64,000 nucleotides of DNA from Pyrrhosoma nymphula (GCA_963573305.1 OY754336.1:18264699-18328698); one strand, 5' to 3'; positions 47,401-60,580 are shown, counted from the first letter of the stretch. The notes: generated by a model not told the origin, from the sequence alone. Program-made: numbers and translations.

Positions 47401-48100
47401 ACAAAGATTGATTCGTCCCAACCCCATGCCATTTTTTCATTCCCAGACCCAACCTCCATCCCTCCCACAAAACCACCCTTCTCCTACACGGAGGAACCCG
47501 GAACAGCTCCCCGGAGCAGAGAGCGACACAGTACGCGGAGCGGTAGGACAGAAATCCTCAAAACGAGCGCAATATATCTCGGACCCGAAAACGAAGAGAC
47601 ACCTCTTGTGAGGGGAGGATTCGAGGCAGGAGAGGGTTCACGCGAGGTTTTGGATACGGCGCCTCAAAACAGAATTTCTACGCTCTGCATGCAGGGGGTG
47701 GAGGAGGAGATTGGGAAGGAGTGGAGCCAGAAGAAGAAGAAGGGATTCCTGAGGAAGCGGACCGGAGGGAGCCAGAGTCCGGCCCACGGCACACAAAACA
47801 TTTTGATTAAGCGTGACCGGGCGAGAGGGGGGACGAAGCGAGCTGATGAAGGGCTCCCGAAGGCCGATTTCAACGGCTGTCACGGAGACTACAGCGCCGC
47901 AAAAGAGACGATGACGAAGAAGTGGGGAGAAGGGTAGAGAGCTCGAACGGGGATTGCGTGGAAGGAGGAGGGGGTTGGAGGCGAATAAGATGCTGGGGCG
48001 ACGAAATTCCGCCAAAAGAACGAGACGAAGAGGAGACGGAGCGAGCGAGGGGTCAAGTCTAGAGGAGTCACTTTCGCTCGCTAGCAGTGAATGCCGATAA
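47400..48100. other. CpG-rich, GA-skewed island
   Basis: GC-rich plus strand with GAGGAGGAG-type sequence. Open frames on both strands (109 codons plus at 47608, 125 codons minus at 47638) overlap and have no recognised domain. A promoter-type island is possible. Confidence 0.4.
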
Positions 48101-49850
48101 TGAGAGGAGGGAAAAAATTGAGCACACTCGAAGCGAAGGCATGAGGCAGGACAACCAGAGTGGAGTTCAAATTAGGATCGACAGCTTGCTGGTTGGGAAT
48201 ACAAATATGAAAAATTGAAGGTACCCCATGTGAGGCAAATTCTGGATGTTCCTAGCGTACGGAATCGAAAACGTTCGGCCGGCACGTCGAATGTATTAAG
48301 AAATCAAATTTCAAACCACTCATAAAACCTTAATGTAACTTATACCAAAAAGAGAGCAGGGCTTATCTTATAACTTTAATGAAATATAGATTTATGATGA
48401 TCATTACGATTTTAACCCACTCTTTAATATTTTTACCCACACGAAATTATGTCGATGGAGGCAGAGGGATGAAAGTAGGTACATTTACAATAGGTTTCGA
48501 ACTATATGAAGTCAAATTTTTGCGTAAATAATAGTTGAAAATGGAAAAATGCCACTATTTTGCAGCGATTTCCATTTTTATTTCACATTCTGTAAAAATT
48601 ACCAGTGGTGGAGTTTTTCCTACCTTATTAAGTACTCAACCTAAGTTTTCCCAGCACGCAACATATAAGATTTAGCTTCACTAATACTTATCCGTAATCA
48701 TAAAACATGCAGAAAATCAATTCAGAGAGTAATATATGGCAGACTATGGGAAAGAGAGCAAGAAAACATAAAACCTAAGGTTTACGCCTACAGGGTGACG
48801 AGGCCGTGCACAAAGAAACGATTATTAGTTTTTACAGTAACGAGTTGAAAGGGACTTTCAACGTCGTTAATTAGGTTGAGTTGAGTAAAAGTAGAGCGTG
48901 ACGGGGAATATGCACCACTATGAATATCAACACGTGCTTGAGCATGAAGTCAGGCAGCAAAATATAAAATTCGCATTTGGTCATGTAATGTTGTGTCCAG
49001 CGGACAAAGTTTCTAAGTATTCACGAAAAATATTAAACATTAGACATTTTAAAAATAAATAAAAAATAGAAGAGGGTAAAATAATATTTATATAGGTAGT
49101 AAAATTGCGGAAAAAATATCGCACTGGAATTATATAGCGCCAATTCACTCCGCAAACGAGTTAATCTGCTAAAAAGTCAAAATTGACATACGCTGACGAT
49201 GAAATTTAAATAGCAATTACGTACAATAAAAATTTATATAAAATAAACGACGAAAAGTAGACAGCACCAAAGCAAATTCCGTCGATTTGCACGCAATAAT
49301 ACTTTATAAGGCAATCTTATGAGGAAGTTCAATCCTAATCTCGAAGCAGAGTCAAAACTGCTAAAATTCTGCATCCATCACTCATCCATCCATTATATAA
49401 TTCACAAATCAAGTATAACTCAATAAATACCTCAATTCATTCATTCGAGTAATCTACCGGTTAGAGGTAGGTTATGATGAAATTCAGAGAAAATCCACTC
49501 CAACGATTTTTACACGTGCCTATCTACATCTAGTATTTCTTTCATCTAAGCGTATTGACTAGGTAATATATTAGAGCGTTTGCTCTGCGAAGTGTCCAAA
49601 TAACTAAAAGCAAGGAGAGAAAAACGTAGGCCAAAGATAAATTCTTTAAAAAAAAAGCAATAGGTAAACCCGATTTTGGTTCGGAAAGCATTAAGTTTAG
49701 CTTCAACTCGACCACAACTTGCAATTCATGTACGGGGCAGAAAATTCTGATACGAGAATGGATTAGATGACAGAAAAAAGGCCAAAACAATTCAATAATA
49801 CCAACAGCGGCATTGGCAAATGCATACAATCAGCTCCAGCCAGATCCCTC
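48101..49850. other. AT-rich spacer, nothing recognised
   Basis: No exon, RNA gene or shared repeat is supported. Confidence 0.35.
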
Positions 49851-49859
49851 CAAGATCAC

Positions 49860-50275
49860 TCAGAGGTCTTAATACCAGGTGGCGTGGCCGGCTGGCCGGA
49901 TATTTCACGGGGGCGCGCTGGCCGCACCTGGGAAAGGCCCACGCGGCCGGCGGCGGCGGTTCTCTCCCGGGCGGGCGGCGAAACCGCTGCTGTGGGTGGG
50001 AGGAATGAAGGGCACGAGGAGCGGATGGATCCATACGTGTGGGTGCCGGTCGCGGGGGGGAGCGGCGGTGAACCGGCGGAAAGGTGGCGGCACTGCTTCG
50101 GAATGCAGCATTCACGACCGAAACACCCCCCTACACGGAAACGATACGGACGGCGCCGCGGTGAACAACGCTCTAAAATCCCTCCCGATCGAATGCCAAC
50201 GTCCACATTGCGCACAAATGCACTTGTTTGGTAGGAACACGTTCCAGACGTGCGGGGTGAGGACAGAGAATTCAA
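49860..50275. other. CpG-rich island
   Basis: Very CpG-rich, with less strand skew than the other islands (GGCCGGCGGCGGCGG type). Open in several frames on both strands (155 plus, 139 minus, 133 plus). None shows a recognisable domain and they exclude each other. It is immediately followed by the dispersed repeat at 50276. Confidence 0.45.
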
Positions 50276-51381
50276 CGTAGTTTGGGCGAGATATTTCCCT
50301 ACTCATAATGGAGACCATATTCGAATTTTATTATTTAATTTGAGTAGGTTCCGCCAGGACTCTGTGAGTCAAAACAAATACTAAATTCCACATTTTTGAT
50401 ATTTTGTCCAAAAAATCCTGCTTTCGCTGATGAACTGCGTTACCTACAGAAAATCAAAAGTAAAGTAGAAAAAATGCATATTATTTCACTAATTTATTTT
50501 TAATCAGCACTTTTTCCAGCCATTGGAGCCGACTGCAGCGCTATTTCCTACGAATTACCGCATTTTGACTTCAATTACGGCAGTAATTCTCTAATAACTA
50601 AAATAATAAGGTGGTAAGTTGCCTGTATTTTATTTGTATTCAATTTATCTGGATTATTTCCGTCATATAAATAGTTTTCCGCGAAAATGGCATTTATATT
50701 TTATGGAAAAATACTATTTTCCCCCGTGTTTCTCTCATTCCCCCATTGAAGACAATGTCATTTCAAGTTAAATTATAGAATAAAATAGCGTGGAAAGGTA
50801 TTAATTTGTTGTTCATATCAGAAAGAGGACAAGTGTTTTTTACAAGTGGACAGAATATGAATAAAACGACATTCAAGTCAATTTACGGTGGAACCACCTT
50901 AGGCGTCTGACAGAAGTATGAATTTCATATTTTAATATAAATGGCGCAGAAATATAGTTATAAATGACAAAAATTCTCAGAAATTAAATAAATATAACCA
51001 CATAGTAAGTCTCTAAGTTGACTCATTTTTTACGGTGAAATCGCCTTCACAATAGGTTTTTTTGCAATTCTGTAAAGATTACTACGGTTAGTAATAAATT
51101 AATTTTTATAAATATTCGGTAATACATACAAACTACACACCGATAATTTTTTCGACGAAATCTAGGTGCTAAAAGTTCCATTTTTTTTAATATTCTCCCT
51201 CTGGAGCGCACAGCCGTAATCTATCCCATGCAAAACAGCTAGTATTTTCAGGCAAATTGCTCGAAAAGTAGTTCAGCAAGGAGTTGATATTTTGATACCA
51301 TTGAAAAGATGGGGGTGTTCTCTTTAAAATGACGGTAAATTCATAAAATTCTAGGTTAATTGATTTATCGCTCGAGCTATC
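50276..51381 (+). repeat. Dispersed noncoding repeat, copy 2 (longer)
   Basis: The 5' block (50276-50345) and 3' block (about 50900-51381) match copy 1 at 20934-21470. An internal segment of about 550 bp is present only here. Either this copy is the fuller form or it has an insertion. No open frame of note is present and no terminal inverted repeat was found. Confidence 0.65.
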
Positions 51382-52300
51382 TTAAGGGTCTATGCATGGC
51401 AGAGGACACACATTATCCTTTTTTCCGGTGCAGGCATAAACGTTGGGTGGTGAAAATTAAGAACATAAATGCAAAACTGGAAAACTTCACAGCAGCTTAG
51501 GTAGTGAACTGGGAAGTAAATGTAGGAGAATAAATTGAAAATAGAACTTTAGACAGACAATAGCAAGAGTGGTACGCAATATCGGAGCATAATATCACAT
51601 GAATACGTGATTTAATACCAAGTTACAAGCAGCAGTAATTTGAGGATATGATTCGCAGAGGAGAGGAGATGAGCTTTAAACCAATTGGATTTTAAGTATG
51701 AATTCAGCATACTGAAGGACCTTCAAGAGTTCACAACGGAGATGAGCAGTTACATTTGGAACTCGCTCTAGTAAATTGACCCCAGGCCAAAAATACCCGT
51801 CCGCTACTCAAAAACTCTCCCTCAACGAGAATTAATACGTGCGAAACTGTCTTATAAGTGTTCCATGAATAATCGTAAGTTTAGATAGAATATTTCTACA
51901 TTGCTTAATCAATTTGAAACGTCTCCGTTCTGCCACAATTTCTACCTCCAGCTATGCACACTGACTATCCCCATTCATTCCGTGTAACATACCTATCCTT
52001 TTCCTCCCTCTTCACTGCTTTACTATCATTCGACCTTCAATTACGGTCTTCAAACTCCCCTCGTCCGTAATTACTCATTCAATTTACGTGCTATGGCTCC
52101 TCAGGCAATCTCCTTATATCCCTTGCCATGCCTCGTACTTTTCGTTCGTCCTATCCACCTTCACCATCCACCTGCTCACTCATATCTCCTACGCCAGCAA
52201 TCTATTCTGATACTATTCTCCCATTGTCAACGTTTCGCTTTCATATGACGCCACGCTTCAAGCTACAATGCTCACCTAACTGACAGCATGATCTTATATA
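51382..52300. other. AT-rich then pyrimidine-rich spacer
   Basis: 51930-52260 is C/T-rich, with repeated ATTCATTC- and CTCATTC-like words similar to 18000-18270. No coding region is recognised. Confidence 0.35.
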
Positions 52301-52345
52301 GGGCCTGAAGATACCAACTGGAATGCAGGCGAAACTGTCGTTTAC
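52300..52345 (+). ncRNA. Hammerhead-ribozyme-like motif
   Basis: CTGAAGA at 52305-52311 matches the CUGANGA core. CCAACTGGAATGCAGGC follows, then GAAAC at 52331-52335 and TGTCGTT. ACUGU or ACUGUCGU could give a minimal stem III with GUC or GUU as cleavage triplet. Stem I pairing is weak. It is not in an obvious foldback, and the upstream flank is pyrimidine-rich. Confidence 0.35.
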
Positions 52346-52750
52346 CAAGATGAACTAAGGAGAAAGAAACCGGAAGACTCATCTTCAAACTACCACGGAG
52401 GTCTTCGCAGCTACTTGTTCACTAACATTTCGCCACCATCTCTGTTCACGCTTCCCGTATTCCACATTGAATGCAATTTTTGCTGGAGAAGTATTAGAGC
52501 TAATATAATTATTGCCACAATCCTGTTCTCATTACTTATTTTCCACCACGCCACGATACACTTCAATACCGACAAAGGGTGCACGAAGTCGCCAAGCTGC
52601 AGGGACGTCTGGTCTCAGTCACTTAGCAACGTAGATAGCAAATCGCCTTGTCCGAGTCACTAAAGAGTTCCGTCTTCGGTAATAGTTGAACTTGCAATTC
52701 GGTAACACTTGTCTTGTGTGCTTGTACGTTATGGAAACGTACATACATAC
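52346..52750. other. Spacer, nothing recognised
   Basis: No supported feature. The open frame at 52415-52663 (+) has no recognised domain. Confidence 0.35.
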
Positions 52751-53700
52751 TTCTCAGATTTTCATTGACCTAAAACCAATGGGGAGTCTACAGGTCGGAG
52801 GGAATTGAAGAATAATTAAAAAAAATGGCGAGGTGATGGGAAAGTATGTAGATATTACGGAGAGAGAGGGAGAATGGCCGAAATGTATGCAGGGGAATGC
52901 GGGGGAAGGAGGGGGGGGCAGGTGACAAGGGGGGCTGTGCGATCTGCGATTCGCGGTCGTACAGCGGCAACGAAAGGGTGAAGAGAGATGAAAGACGAAA
53001 GGGGCGGAGGAAAAGCGAGCGCACGGGTTGTACCTACCTACATAAACACGCGTCCGAGGAGAAGGGGGCGAGGAGAGGGGAGCACTGGGGGGGGGGGGGG
53101 GGCAGCAAAAAGAAAAAAAACGAACGAGCACGGAGATATATAGGCATTATAGGAGTCTGCGCAAATCGAGGGCGAAGCAGGAGTGACTGGAGGGGGGGGG
53201 GGGGGGATAGCAAAGGGTTTTGGAAGAGTAGTGCACGGGACGGCTGAAGGCAGGTATATATGCGCAGCATGAGAACAGAGTCCACGAGGAGCAAGAGCTG
53301 AGGTGCCAAAAGGTTCCGTTCCCGCGATGTGTGAGAAAACGGGGCTAGGCCGGGACACGCGGGGGTCGCCCGGGCGAAAATCAACCCCCCTCAGTCAGTT
53401 AGGGTCCCGACCCCCGAGGGGTCGGGAGAGGTCGCGATTTGTAAATACGAAAGGAGAAAAAAATAGAGGCTGGGAAAGGATGAGGGGGACTCGGGGCAAA
53501 GAGCGGTGATGTGCTATCCTCACTCGAGACGGGAGAGGCATCGAGGGCGTCTGAGGTGAGGCTGGGGCGGAGAAGAACGAGAACCAGGAGGGGGGAGGGG
53601 AAGCTGAGGCGGTCGCCCGAACTCCCGTCGAAACTCGTTGCCATCCCACCCACCCACAACAATTGCCGGCCAGGAAGTAACGACATGGCACCGGGTACGA
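52750..53700. other. GA/G-skewed CpG island with G runs
   Basis: G runs occur at 53087-53102 and around 53192-53206 in purine-rich, CpG-containing sequence. Many overlapping open frames on both strands (up to 131 codons) are low-complexity. No exon is supported. Confidence 0.45.
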
Positions 53701-54955
53701 GCCACTTTTACATCTCCAACAATATTCACAGGATTCCAAGGAAAATGGTGGAGTGATAAATTGACTAATGAAAACAATTGAGACGTCCAAGATTTACAGA
53801 AGCTATTTTTTCCCGAATTTAGGTATCCTCAGAGCTTACAATTGAAATAATGGGGGCAGTAATCAGACAATAAAGTTGTCTGAAACTTCCTTGCCGTCTA
53901 GCTTTTATTTCCGTAAGTTTCCAAGATTTTATACTCCAAATTTTAATCCTAAGTATTCAGTATGCCCAAAATAGCATTTTTGCCTATTTTCCATGGATAT
54001 AAATTTCCGTACAAACGCAATGCGTATAGAAAAGCATTTAACTGGACGCATAATAAAAAGTTCCCCTCGACGATAAGCCAGAAGAAATAGAATGAAACAT
54101 CGAAAAATATAACTTTAATGCCTTTATTATGATAATTAAAAGCAACTTACTCCTACTAATAAGTATATTAATTTGATAAAAACACCAAAGCAGCGGGGCA
54201 GAAGTCGTTAGTGCTTAACGGTTTTTATTAATTAAATACTTACACCAAACAGTATAACATACGTACTTAGATTTATCATGGAGAAGTACCACTAACTAAG
54301 TCAAATAAGAGACAGTAAAATTAGGCTAAACTTTTATTCCTTGATTTTTTTATCGTTTAAGTTACTCCCTAAGTCAAGAAAATCATTATTGACCTCTGGC
54401 TTCGAGCATGTAGAAAAATAATTGTCAAAAGAAATAAATAGTTAAATTCCACAACGTAATTTATACTTAGCACAATAGGGAATTAGTAAGAAAGCCGAGA
54501 GAGCAATTCCCAACAAAATATGATAAAATAAAGCAAGCAAATAAATATCCCAAATTTTGATAGCTCAATCCGAGCCATACGTTTTTTGCTTCCAATACTT
54601 TGATCATAGCAAGGTCTACGGAAAATCACGTGGTGGATAGCGCGATGAACGCAATAAAGAGTTCACAACGAGATAGGGAGGGTCAATAAGGGCAACATCA
54701 TGCATGCCAACGGACAGACGGGATGATCAAAACGATAAGGCGTCCATGCACCATTCAACCTCGCGGGAGAAGGAAAGAGCGAAAAGGAATGCATAAGGCG
54801 ATCGAATGACGGCGAGAGGCGATATAGTAGACGATGCCTACGCACAGGAATCCGCACCTCGTTGAGGAAAGTTCGTTGAAGCAGAGCAATGAATCATCCC
54901 AGCTATAAGACATTCCGGAGACTTCTTAAACAGACGAGTTTCTTAAAAGTTCACG
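53701..54955. other. AT-rich spacer, nothing recognised
   Basis: No feature is supported. Confidence 0.4.
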
Positions 54956-55345
54956 CAAGGCGCGCTTAGGCGTAGAGAAAAATGCGTGGAAGGCGGACAG
55001 CACGGGTCAGTCCGTTGAGGATGAACGAGAAGAGCGCGGTGGGATTAAGTGGACGAGGTGGGTCGCAGCTCACGGGGAAAAGGGCAGCGGGAGGGCAAAA
55101 GGTGAGGCGTACAATATTGAAAAGGGCCGTTTGTGAGGGGATTAGATGCGCCGGTGTACAGGAGGAGAAGGGACGAGGCGTGGGGGGGGGGGGATGAAAA
55201 AAAAGGATTGTGGCGATGCGGCTGCTAAGGAAAGAGGCTTAGCGCAGCCCCACTCAGCCCTGGCATGGTTGCAGTTCAAATACGCGGAAGAATGCGCCTG
55301 GTCTGGGAAGGAGTGGTTTACTGGGTTTCCGGGGGGTAGGACGTC
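54956..55345. other. Small GA-skewed CpG island
   Basis: Purine-rich plus strand with a 10-G run at about 55183-55192. Short low-complexity open frames only. Confidence 0.4.
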
Positions 55346-57362
55346 TATCACTCATAAAAGGAATGCATTGACAACAGATTGGAACCGATGAAATCAAATG
55401 CTAAAACATTCTCAAGAAAATGCTTGAGTCAAGTGGTAACACGAAAGGCGGATCCATTGACATGTTCACGGGATGTGATGACTCTTCGAGTCTTCTGAAG
55501 CATTCTGCTAGCTCATTCACGAAAATTAAGCATTATCACCATTCAACTATCTCTCCATCGAGGTTATGCTATGCTAAAACATGTTAAGAAAAGAAAATTC
55601 AATTTCCTCCAAATGAAGCGAAAACAACAATGCCAATCTTCCACAGCGAACTATCTACCACAACACATTTCATTATATTCCCAATTTATTAAAAACACGT
55701 TACAGGGGAAAACATACTTCGCTCCTAGTAAGTATAAAGGTAACCCTCAGCAGACAGTAAATATAACATAAAAAAATGGTCACGTGAATACAATTTTCTT
55801 ATCTTAATTGTTCTTAAACGGTGAGAATACAAAAAATTCCGAAGTTGATCGTTGCGGATTCCGCTCACAATATAGATAGAAGCGAATAATTTTAAAGAGC
55901 AAGCAAATGAAAAATGATATTAATCACTGAAGCGTACAAAAATATGAAAAATAATAAATACCTTAAAGTGAATTTGCGTTTTATTCACATACCTTACGCA
56001 AAGGAATAAAGCGACAGTAAATCAACTCACAGACAAAATAAAAAAATGCTCAAGTATTTTAAGTAAGGTCATATTAAAGAAAACTAACGCCTTAAATCGT
56101 AAATATAAAAAAACAGCAAAAGGCTAATTTAGACCACTAACTAATCTTGACCAACAAAACTACACACAAGAGCTACTATTTTTCAGATTGTTTCAGCCAA
56201 GTTGTATTTTTCTTTCGCAACTCGTTCGCCCGTAATCCACTACGTAAGGCACAGTGGCAATAAAGTTTATCATTATAACCATTAAATATATCATTTTTAC
56301 ACCCCTTTTATGACAGAGCTAAAACAGCCGTGAGGACGTTATTATCATGAAGTCGTGATCGAGCTGTGGTGAGTAGTGTGATAAGTGTGGTACTGAATTC
56401 GACAATTCGAAGAAAAATCAATTTCTTATAAGATAACAGCGATAATTTTAAAATTTGATCAATGCAGAAAAAAGGGTTAAAGCATTCGTTCATAACGATA
56501 AAAAAGCAGGTTTAAACAAGCATATGAAGGCATAATCCTCACCACCAGGCGCATGACGCATTGCGTCAGAGAGTTTTGCGCTCGTTTGGTAAGTAATCGA
56601 AAGCCAATTAGCCTGATTTAATTCTCAGTCAAGACAGCAATATTAGCTGGCATCATTTCAAAACAAGATCGGCATAATTCTTCACTTAAAACCGAAACGA
56701 CTTAAAAAGGGAAAATAAATGAAAGTTCTGCACGAATGAGAAGAACCGACAATCGTCTTCAAAGAGCACGACTTATATTAACTATTGACTCGAACCATCT
56801 CAATTAATCATCACTTCACCGAGAACCTCAAGAGTGAAACTTTTCCAACTCGCACTAGCCCCCACTTCTAACGATGAAGCAGAGGAACACACCGTGCTAG
56901 ATAGCGAGCGAAATTGGACGACGGCGAATATTCCCCAGCGACCGCAACGCCTTAGGAAATTGTCGCTTAAATTCCATGAAGTAATCATTTTAAGAAAATT
57001 CCCATACCAGGATTAGCATAACCGACGACAGAGACACCGGGAATATTTAAGTTTCCCAGTGAGTTTCGCTGCGCTTTTTATCGAAAAAGACATTAATGAC
57101 ACGAGTGGTGGATAAATATAATTACATTAGTCTATACTTGTAATGCCGCACCTGAAAAATGCAACAGTTATACCGAATCGACCGGATAAGGATTATCACG
57201 GAGTTAAGGAAAATCAACTATCTAGATTAGTAAAAATATTTTGAGGAGAATATAATTGGATTTATACGTAAAAAAACATAAGATAAGAATCCCTCCGAGC
57301 ATGAAGAAAGCATGTGGGATTGGAATTTTACAGAAGTACTGGGGACACTAGATCATTTCCAA
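55346..57362. other. AT-rich spacer before Transib B
   Basis: No exon, RNA gene or shared repeat is recognised. Confidence 0.35.
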
Positions 57363-57367
57363 CACCG
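57363..57367. repeat. Target-site duplication of Transib B, left
   Basis: CACCG directly precedes the CACAGTG terminus and is repeated at 61876-61880. Confidence 0.9.
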
Positions 57368-58284
57368 CACAGTGGTCGGAAATCGGAAAAAGCTGGCCAA
57401 AAGTCCAAAATGGCTTTTTTTGAGATATGAAGTTGAAACTTCGCATGAAAACTCAGAAATGATTCATGTATCTGGAATAGCACTTCATTTGGTGTAGTTC
57501 TTACCCGTTATTGAGATACAGAGGCTCAAACATGACCAAATTTCCAGAAAAATGCCCGTCTTCAGTTTTCTCGGAAAATCTTCCGACTAAAGTTGATGGT
57601 GAAGTTAAAAGAGGATTTTTATGGAATAAAAAACGATATTATCTGTTAACATGGTACATTTTCTTTACAATTACGTAGTTTTAAAGAATAGCTATGATAC
57701 AATATTGCTCTGTCGTTACAAAATGGCGGACGCTGTTTTTAGACAAAATTTTACATTTAGTAGGAGATTCAAATGGATTTTTGGCAAAGTCACGCGACGT
57801 TACTTACATCAGAGTATTATTTGAAGACTTCTCAAGGTTTATATGCAGTTAACTTTGAAAAAAGTTTGCGACGCCGGAAAAAAATTTGATTTTTCGATCG
57901 CGCGTCGGGGCTCGGGTCCGCGCGCCGGGAGCTGGATTTGCCGCGACGCGGTAAGGTTATTGAAGTGGTATGGATTTTAACGCTCAGCATTCACCGTTTT
58001 TAAGCTGTGCTTGTGGGCAACGATCCCCAAAGAGTCTATAATGAAGACACGGGAGGATTTTCAGTCGAGGTAAGTGCACGCGTAATCGAAGTTAAGTTAG
58101 TTTTCTTTGGATACGTTCGGGAACCATGCCTTATATTGAAAGCGTTCAAACCTTGAAAAAGTGAGTATTTTCCCTCAGACCCATACAGAAAGACCTCCCA
58201 GAAAGACACCAGCTGGTATTCCTTCTCCCCGATCCTTAAACCCTCAGGACTCGTGTGCGAAAATGGTCGTTTTATGACACCTCG
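57368..58284 (+). repeat. Transib B left arm (917 bp)
   Basis: Near-identical to the reverse complement of 60959-61875. Homology stops at TATGACACC. The outer end is heptamer-like CACAGTG (57368-57374), a 22-bp spacer, then CCAAAAGTC (57397-57405). It contains CAAAATGGCGGACGCTG and TTTTTCGATCGCGCGTCG blocks shared with A. A minus-strand open frame (58036-58329) is only the arm read backwards and is not a gene. Confidence 0.9.
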
Positions 58285-58660
58285 TTGACCGTTCTCGTGA
58301 GTGTCTAGAATTTGTGATAGTGGTTTCAATTAGTTTGTGAAGAATGTAATCACTTTTCCGTGATTACCTGGTGACCGTCAGCGGTGTTTTTTGGTTATAC
58401 ATCCGACCTTTATTTCAGGTATGCTATGTGTTTTTTTCTTTTTTTAAGTCTCCAATATTTTAATCGTCACGTCCACTTTGTTTTTCTTAACATTTTTTTA
58501 TGTGTTTTGAAGTATTTTCCTAGATTGCTCATGTCCGTGATACATTTACCGCGCGTTATTCCTGCGCGTTATTAGGAGTAGTAATCGGCTAACCTCGGGT
58601 TCTATCAATGAAAACTATTTTTCGAACATTTACGCAGGCTTCTCCGTCATTCAATGAGAA

Positions 58661-60580
58661 ATGCCTCCTCACGAGGTTACACGACTAGACATTCATAAAA
58701 TAATAATGGAATCGGGGAAGAAATCAGTGACCCAGAAAAAAGAAATTTTGCTGGACTTTTTATCACGAAAGTTAAATTTAAGACAAAACGCCTACGCTCT
58801 GAAATCTGTCAGTGATTTCCTACAGAAGCGCATTTTATGGCCATACCTAAAGAGATGGACGGAGAGTTCCCGGAACAATGAAAGATTTATGTCACGATAC
58901 CAAAAGTGGCTCGCGGAATCTATTACTTTTCCAGAATTTGTAATTCAACACCTGCCCGGTACTTCTACAAGCGCCAGTTTGTATTTTTACATATTAATCC
59001 TTTTCCAATAGTTTAGCTCAATAATTATCCAAACTTTAGCCTTGTGTTACAAAATTTCATAATTTATTTACCAGGCACTTTCGGGCGGCCAGAAAAAGAA
59101 TTTCACACTTCAAGTGATAGATCTCGAAGAAGAAAAATTCAAGTCTTAAAAACTTCTTCCACTACTTCTGAGCTTGTTCTTGCAGCATCTATGAGTTTGA
59201 GAGAGGTAGGAGATGATACTGCAGCAGCTAAGCTAGTTACGGAAATAACAACAACGACACCTACTCCGGCAAAGAGAGTTCTTTCCAAGTGGAGGAAGAG
59301 TGAAAATATCCAAACTGAGATGACAGTTGAGGAGGCACTGTCATTGATAATTTCCTCTGAGTTGACCAAGAGTCAATATATGTCTCTCCGTAGCACAGCT
59401 TTGAGCCATGGCCACGAATTATATCCGAGCTATGACAGAATGGTGCAAGCAAAAATGGCAGCTTACCCTGAAGGAGTAACAACAACTGAGACCATGTGCG
59501 AAGTCAACCTTCAAGCTCTTTTGAATCACACTGCATCGCGAATCCTGGCCTTCGTATCCACCACTCAAGTATTCAAAGATGTAATAAAATGCACGTTAAT
59601 ATGCAAGTACGGCTTTGACGGAAGTTCGGGCCACTCTCAATATAAACAAATGTGGCAACAAGTGGATGCATCGGACGAGTTCTTATTCATGAGCTCCCTA
59701 GTACCTCTTCGTCTTAATAATGCCGCTACAGGTAAAGACTCAATTTTTTCTAGTTTTCTCTTGGTTAGTTAGATTCATCTCGAACCTATTGATAAATAAT
59801 TTAACTTGTCTCACTGGCACTATTCATATTTAGGCTCTTTTTATTTTAGGTGACATTATCTGGGAAAATCCTCGGCCGTCATCTACACGGTTTTGTCGTC
59901 CCATCCGCTTTCAGTGGACAAAAGAAACTAAAGACATTACAAAGGCAGAAAGAAATTATATTCAGAAGCAGATTGATGACCTAAAGGATTTCCACTCGGA
60001 AATTTACTCTATCAACTTATGTTTACTACTGACAATGGTCAACGGAAAGGTAATGCTTATGTTGATTTATAATCGAATAGGAATAAACTTTTATGCCAAC
60101 ATGAAAACAAAACAAATCTTTTAGGTATGCAACGCATTGACCGAAAGCGGAAGTATGAGGTGCTACATCTGCGGAGCAAAAGCGTCGGAGATGAATAACT
60201 TAAGGGATATGAAAGGTCGTGCAGCTGATGTAGATAAATATTCTTTTGGTTTGTCTACGCTGCACTGCCGCATAAGGTTTTTTGAATGTATATTACATAT
60301 ATCGTATCGGCTGGAGTTTAAACGGTGGCAGGTGAGAAATCATTAAAATTTAAGTTTAAAAAATTATTATTTTGAAAAAGATAGTAAGTAAATTATTCAA
60401 AAACATCTTTACAGGCACGTGGAAGTATTAAATTACTACTTACTAAGAAAAAGGCATTGGTTAAAGAAGTTATTAAGAGAAAATATGGGCTTAATTGTTG
60501 ATGTGCCCCGACCTGGATCGGGTAATACCAATGATGGAAATACGGCTCGGCGTTTTTTCGATTCTCCAAAATTGGCTTAA
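58661..60580 (+). pseudogene. Transib transposase, five exons, frameshifted and C-terminally truncated
   Basis: Cut-and-paste transposase of the Transib superfamily, a RAG1 relative. Exons at 58661-58958, 59075-59731, 59850-60049, 60125-60331 and 60415-60580 have GT/AG introns, and all phases join in frame (454 codons through exon 4). The start ATG begins MPPHEVTRLDIHKII. Motifs are CKYGFDGSSGHSQYKQ (first catalytic Asp near residue 281), WENPRPSSTRFCRPIRFQW at the start of exon 3, CYICGA near residue 398 (zinc-type Cys pair), LHCRIRFFEC near residue 431, and GNTNDGNTARRFFDS, the counterpart of the RAG1 NGNFARK block. One extra base near 60490-60495 causes a stop at 60499, and even bypassing it the frame ends at 60578. 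The last exon with the catalytic Glu, present in element A at 45560, is missing. The usual family length is around 650-700 residues, and about 480-510 remain here. Confidence 0.9.

Noticed and set aside
58036..58329. 97-codon minus-strand frame in Transib B left arm, with a similar frame at 45892-46101
   Set aside because: These are the same inverted arm sequence read in matching direction. Similarity reflects arm homology at DNA level, not a conserved protein.
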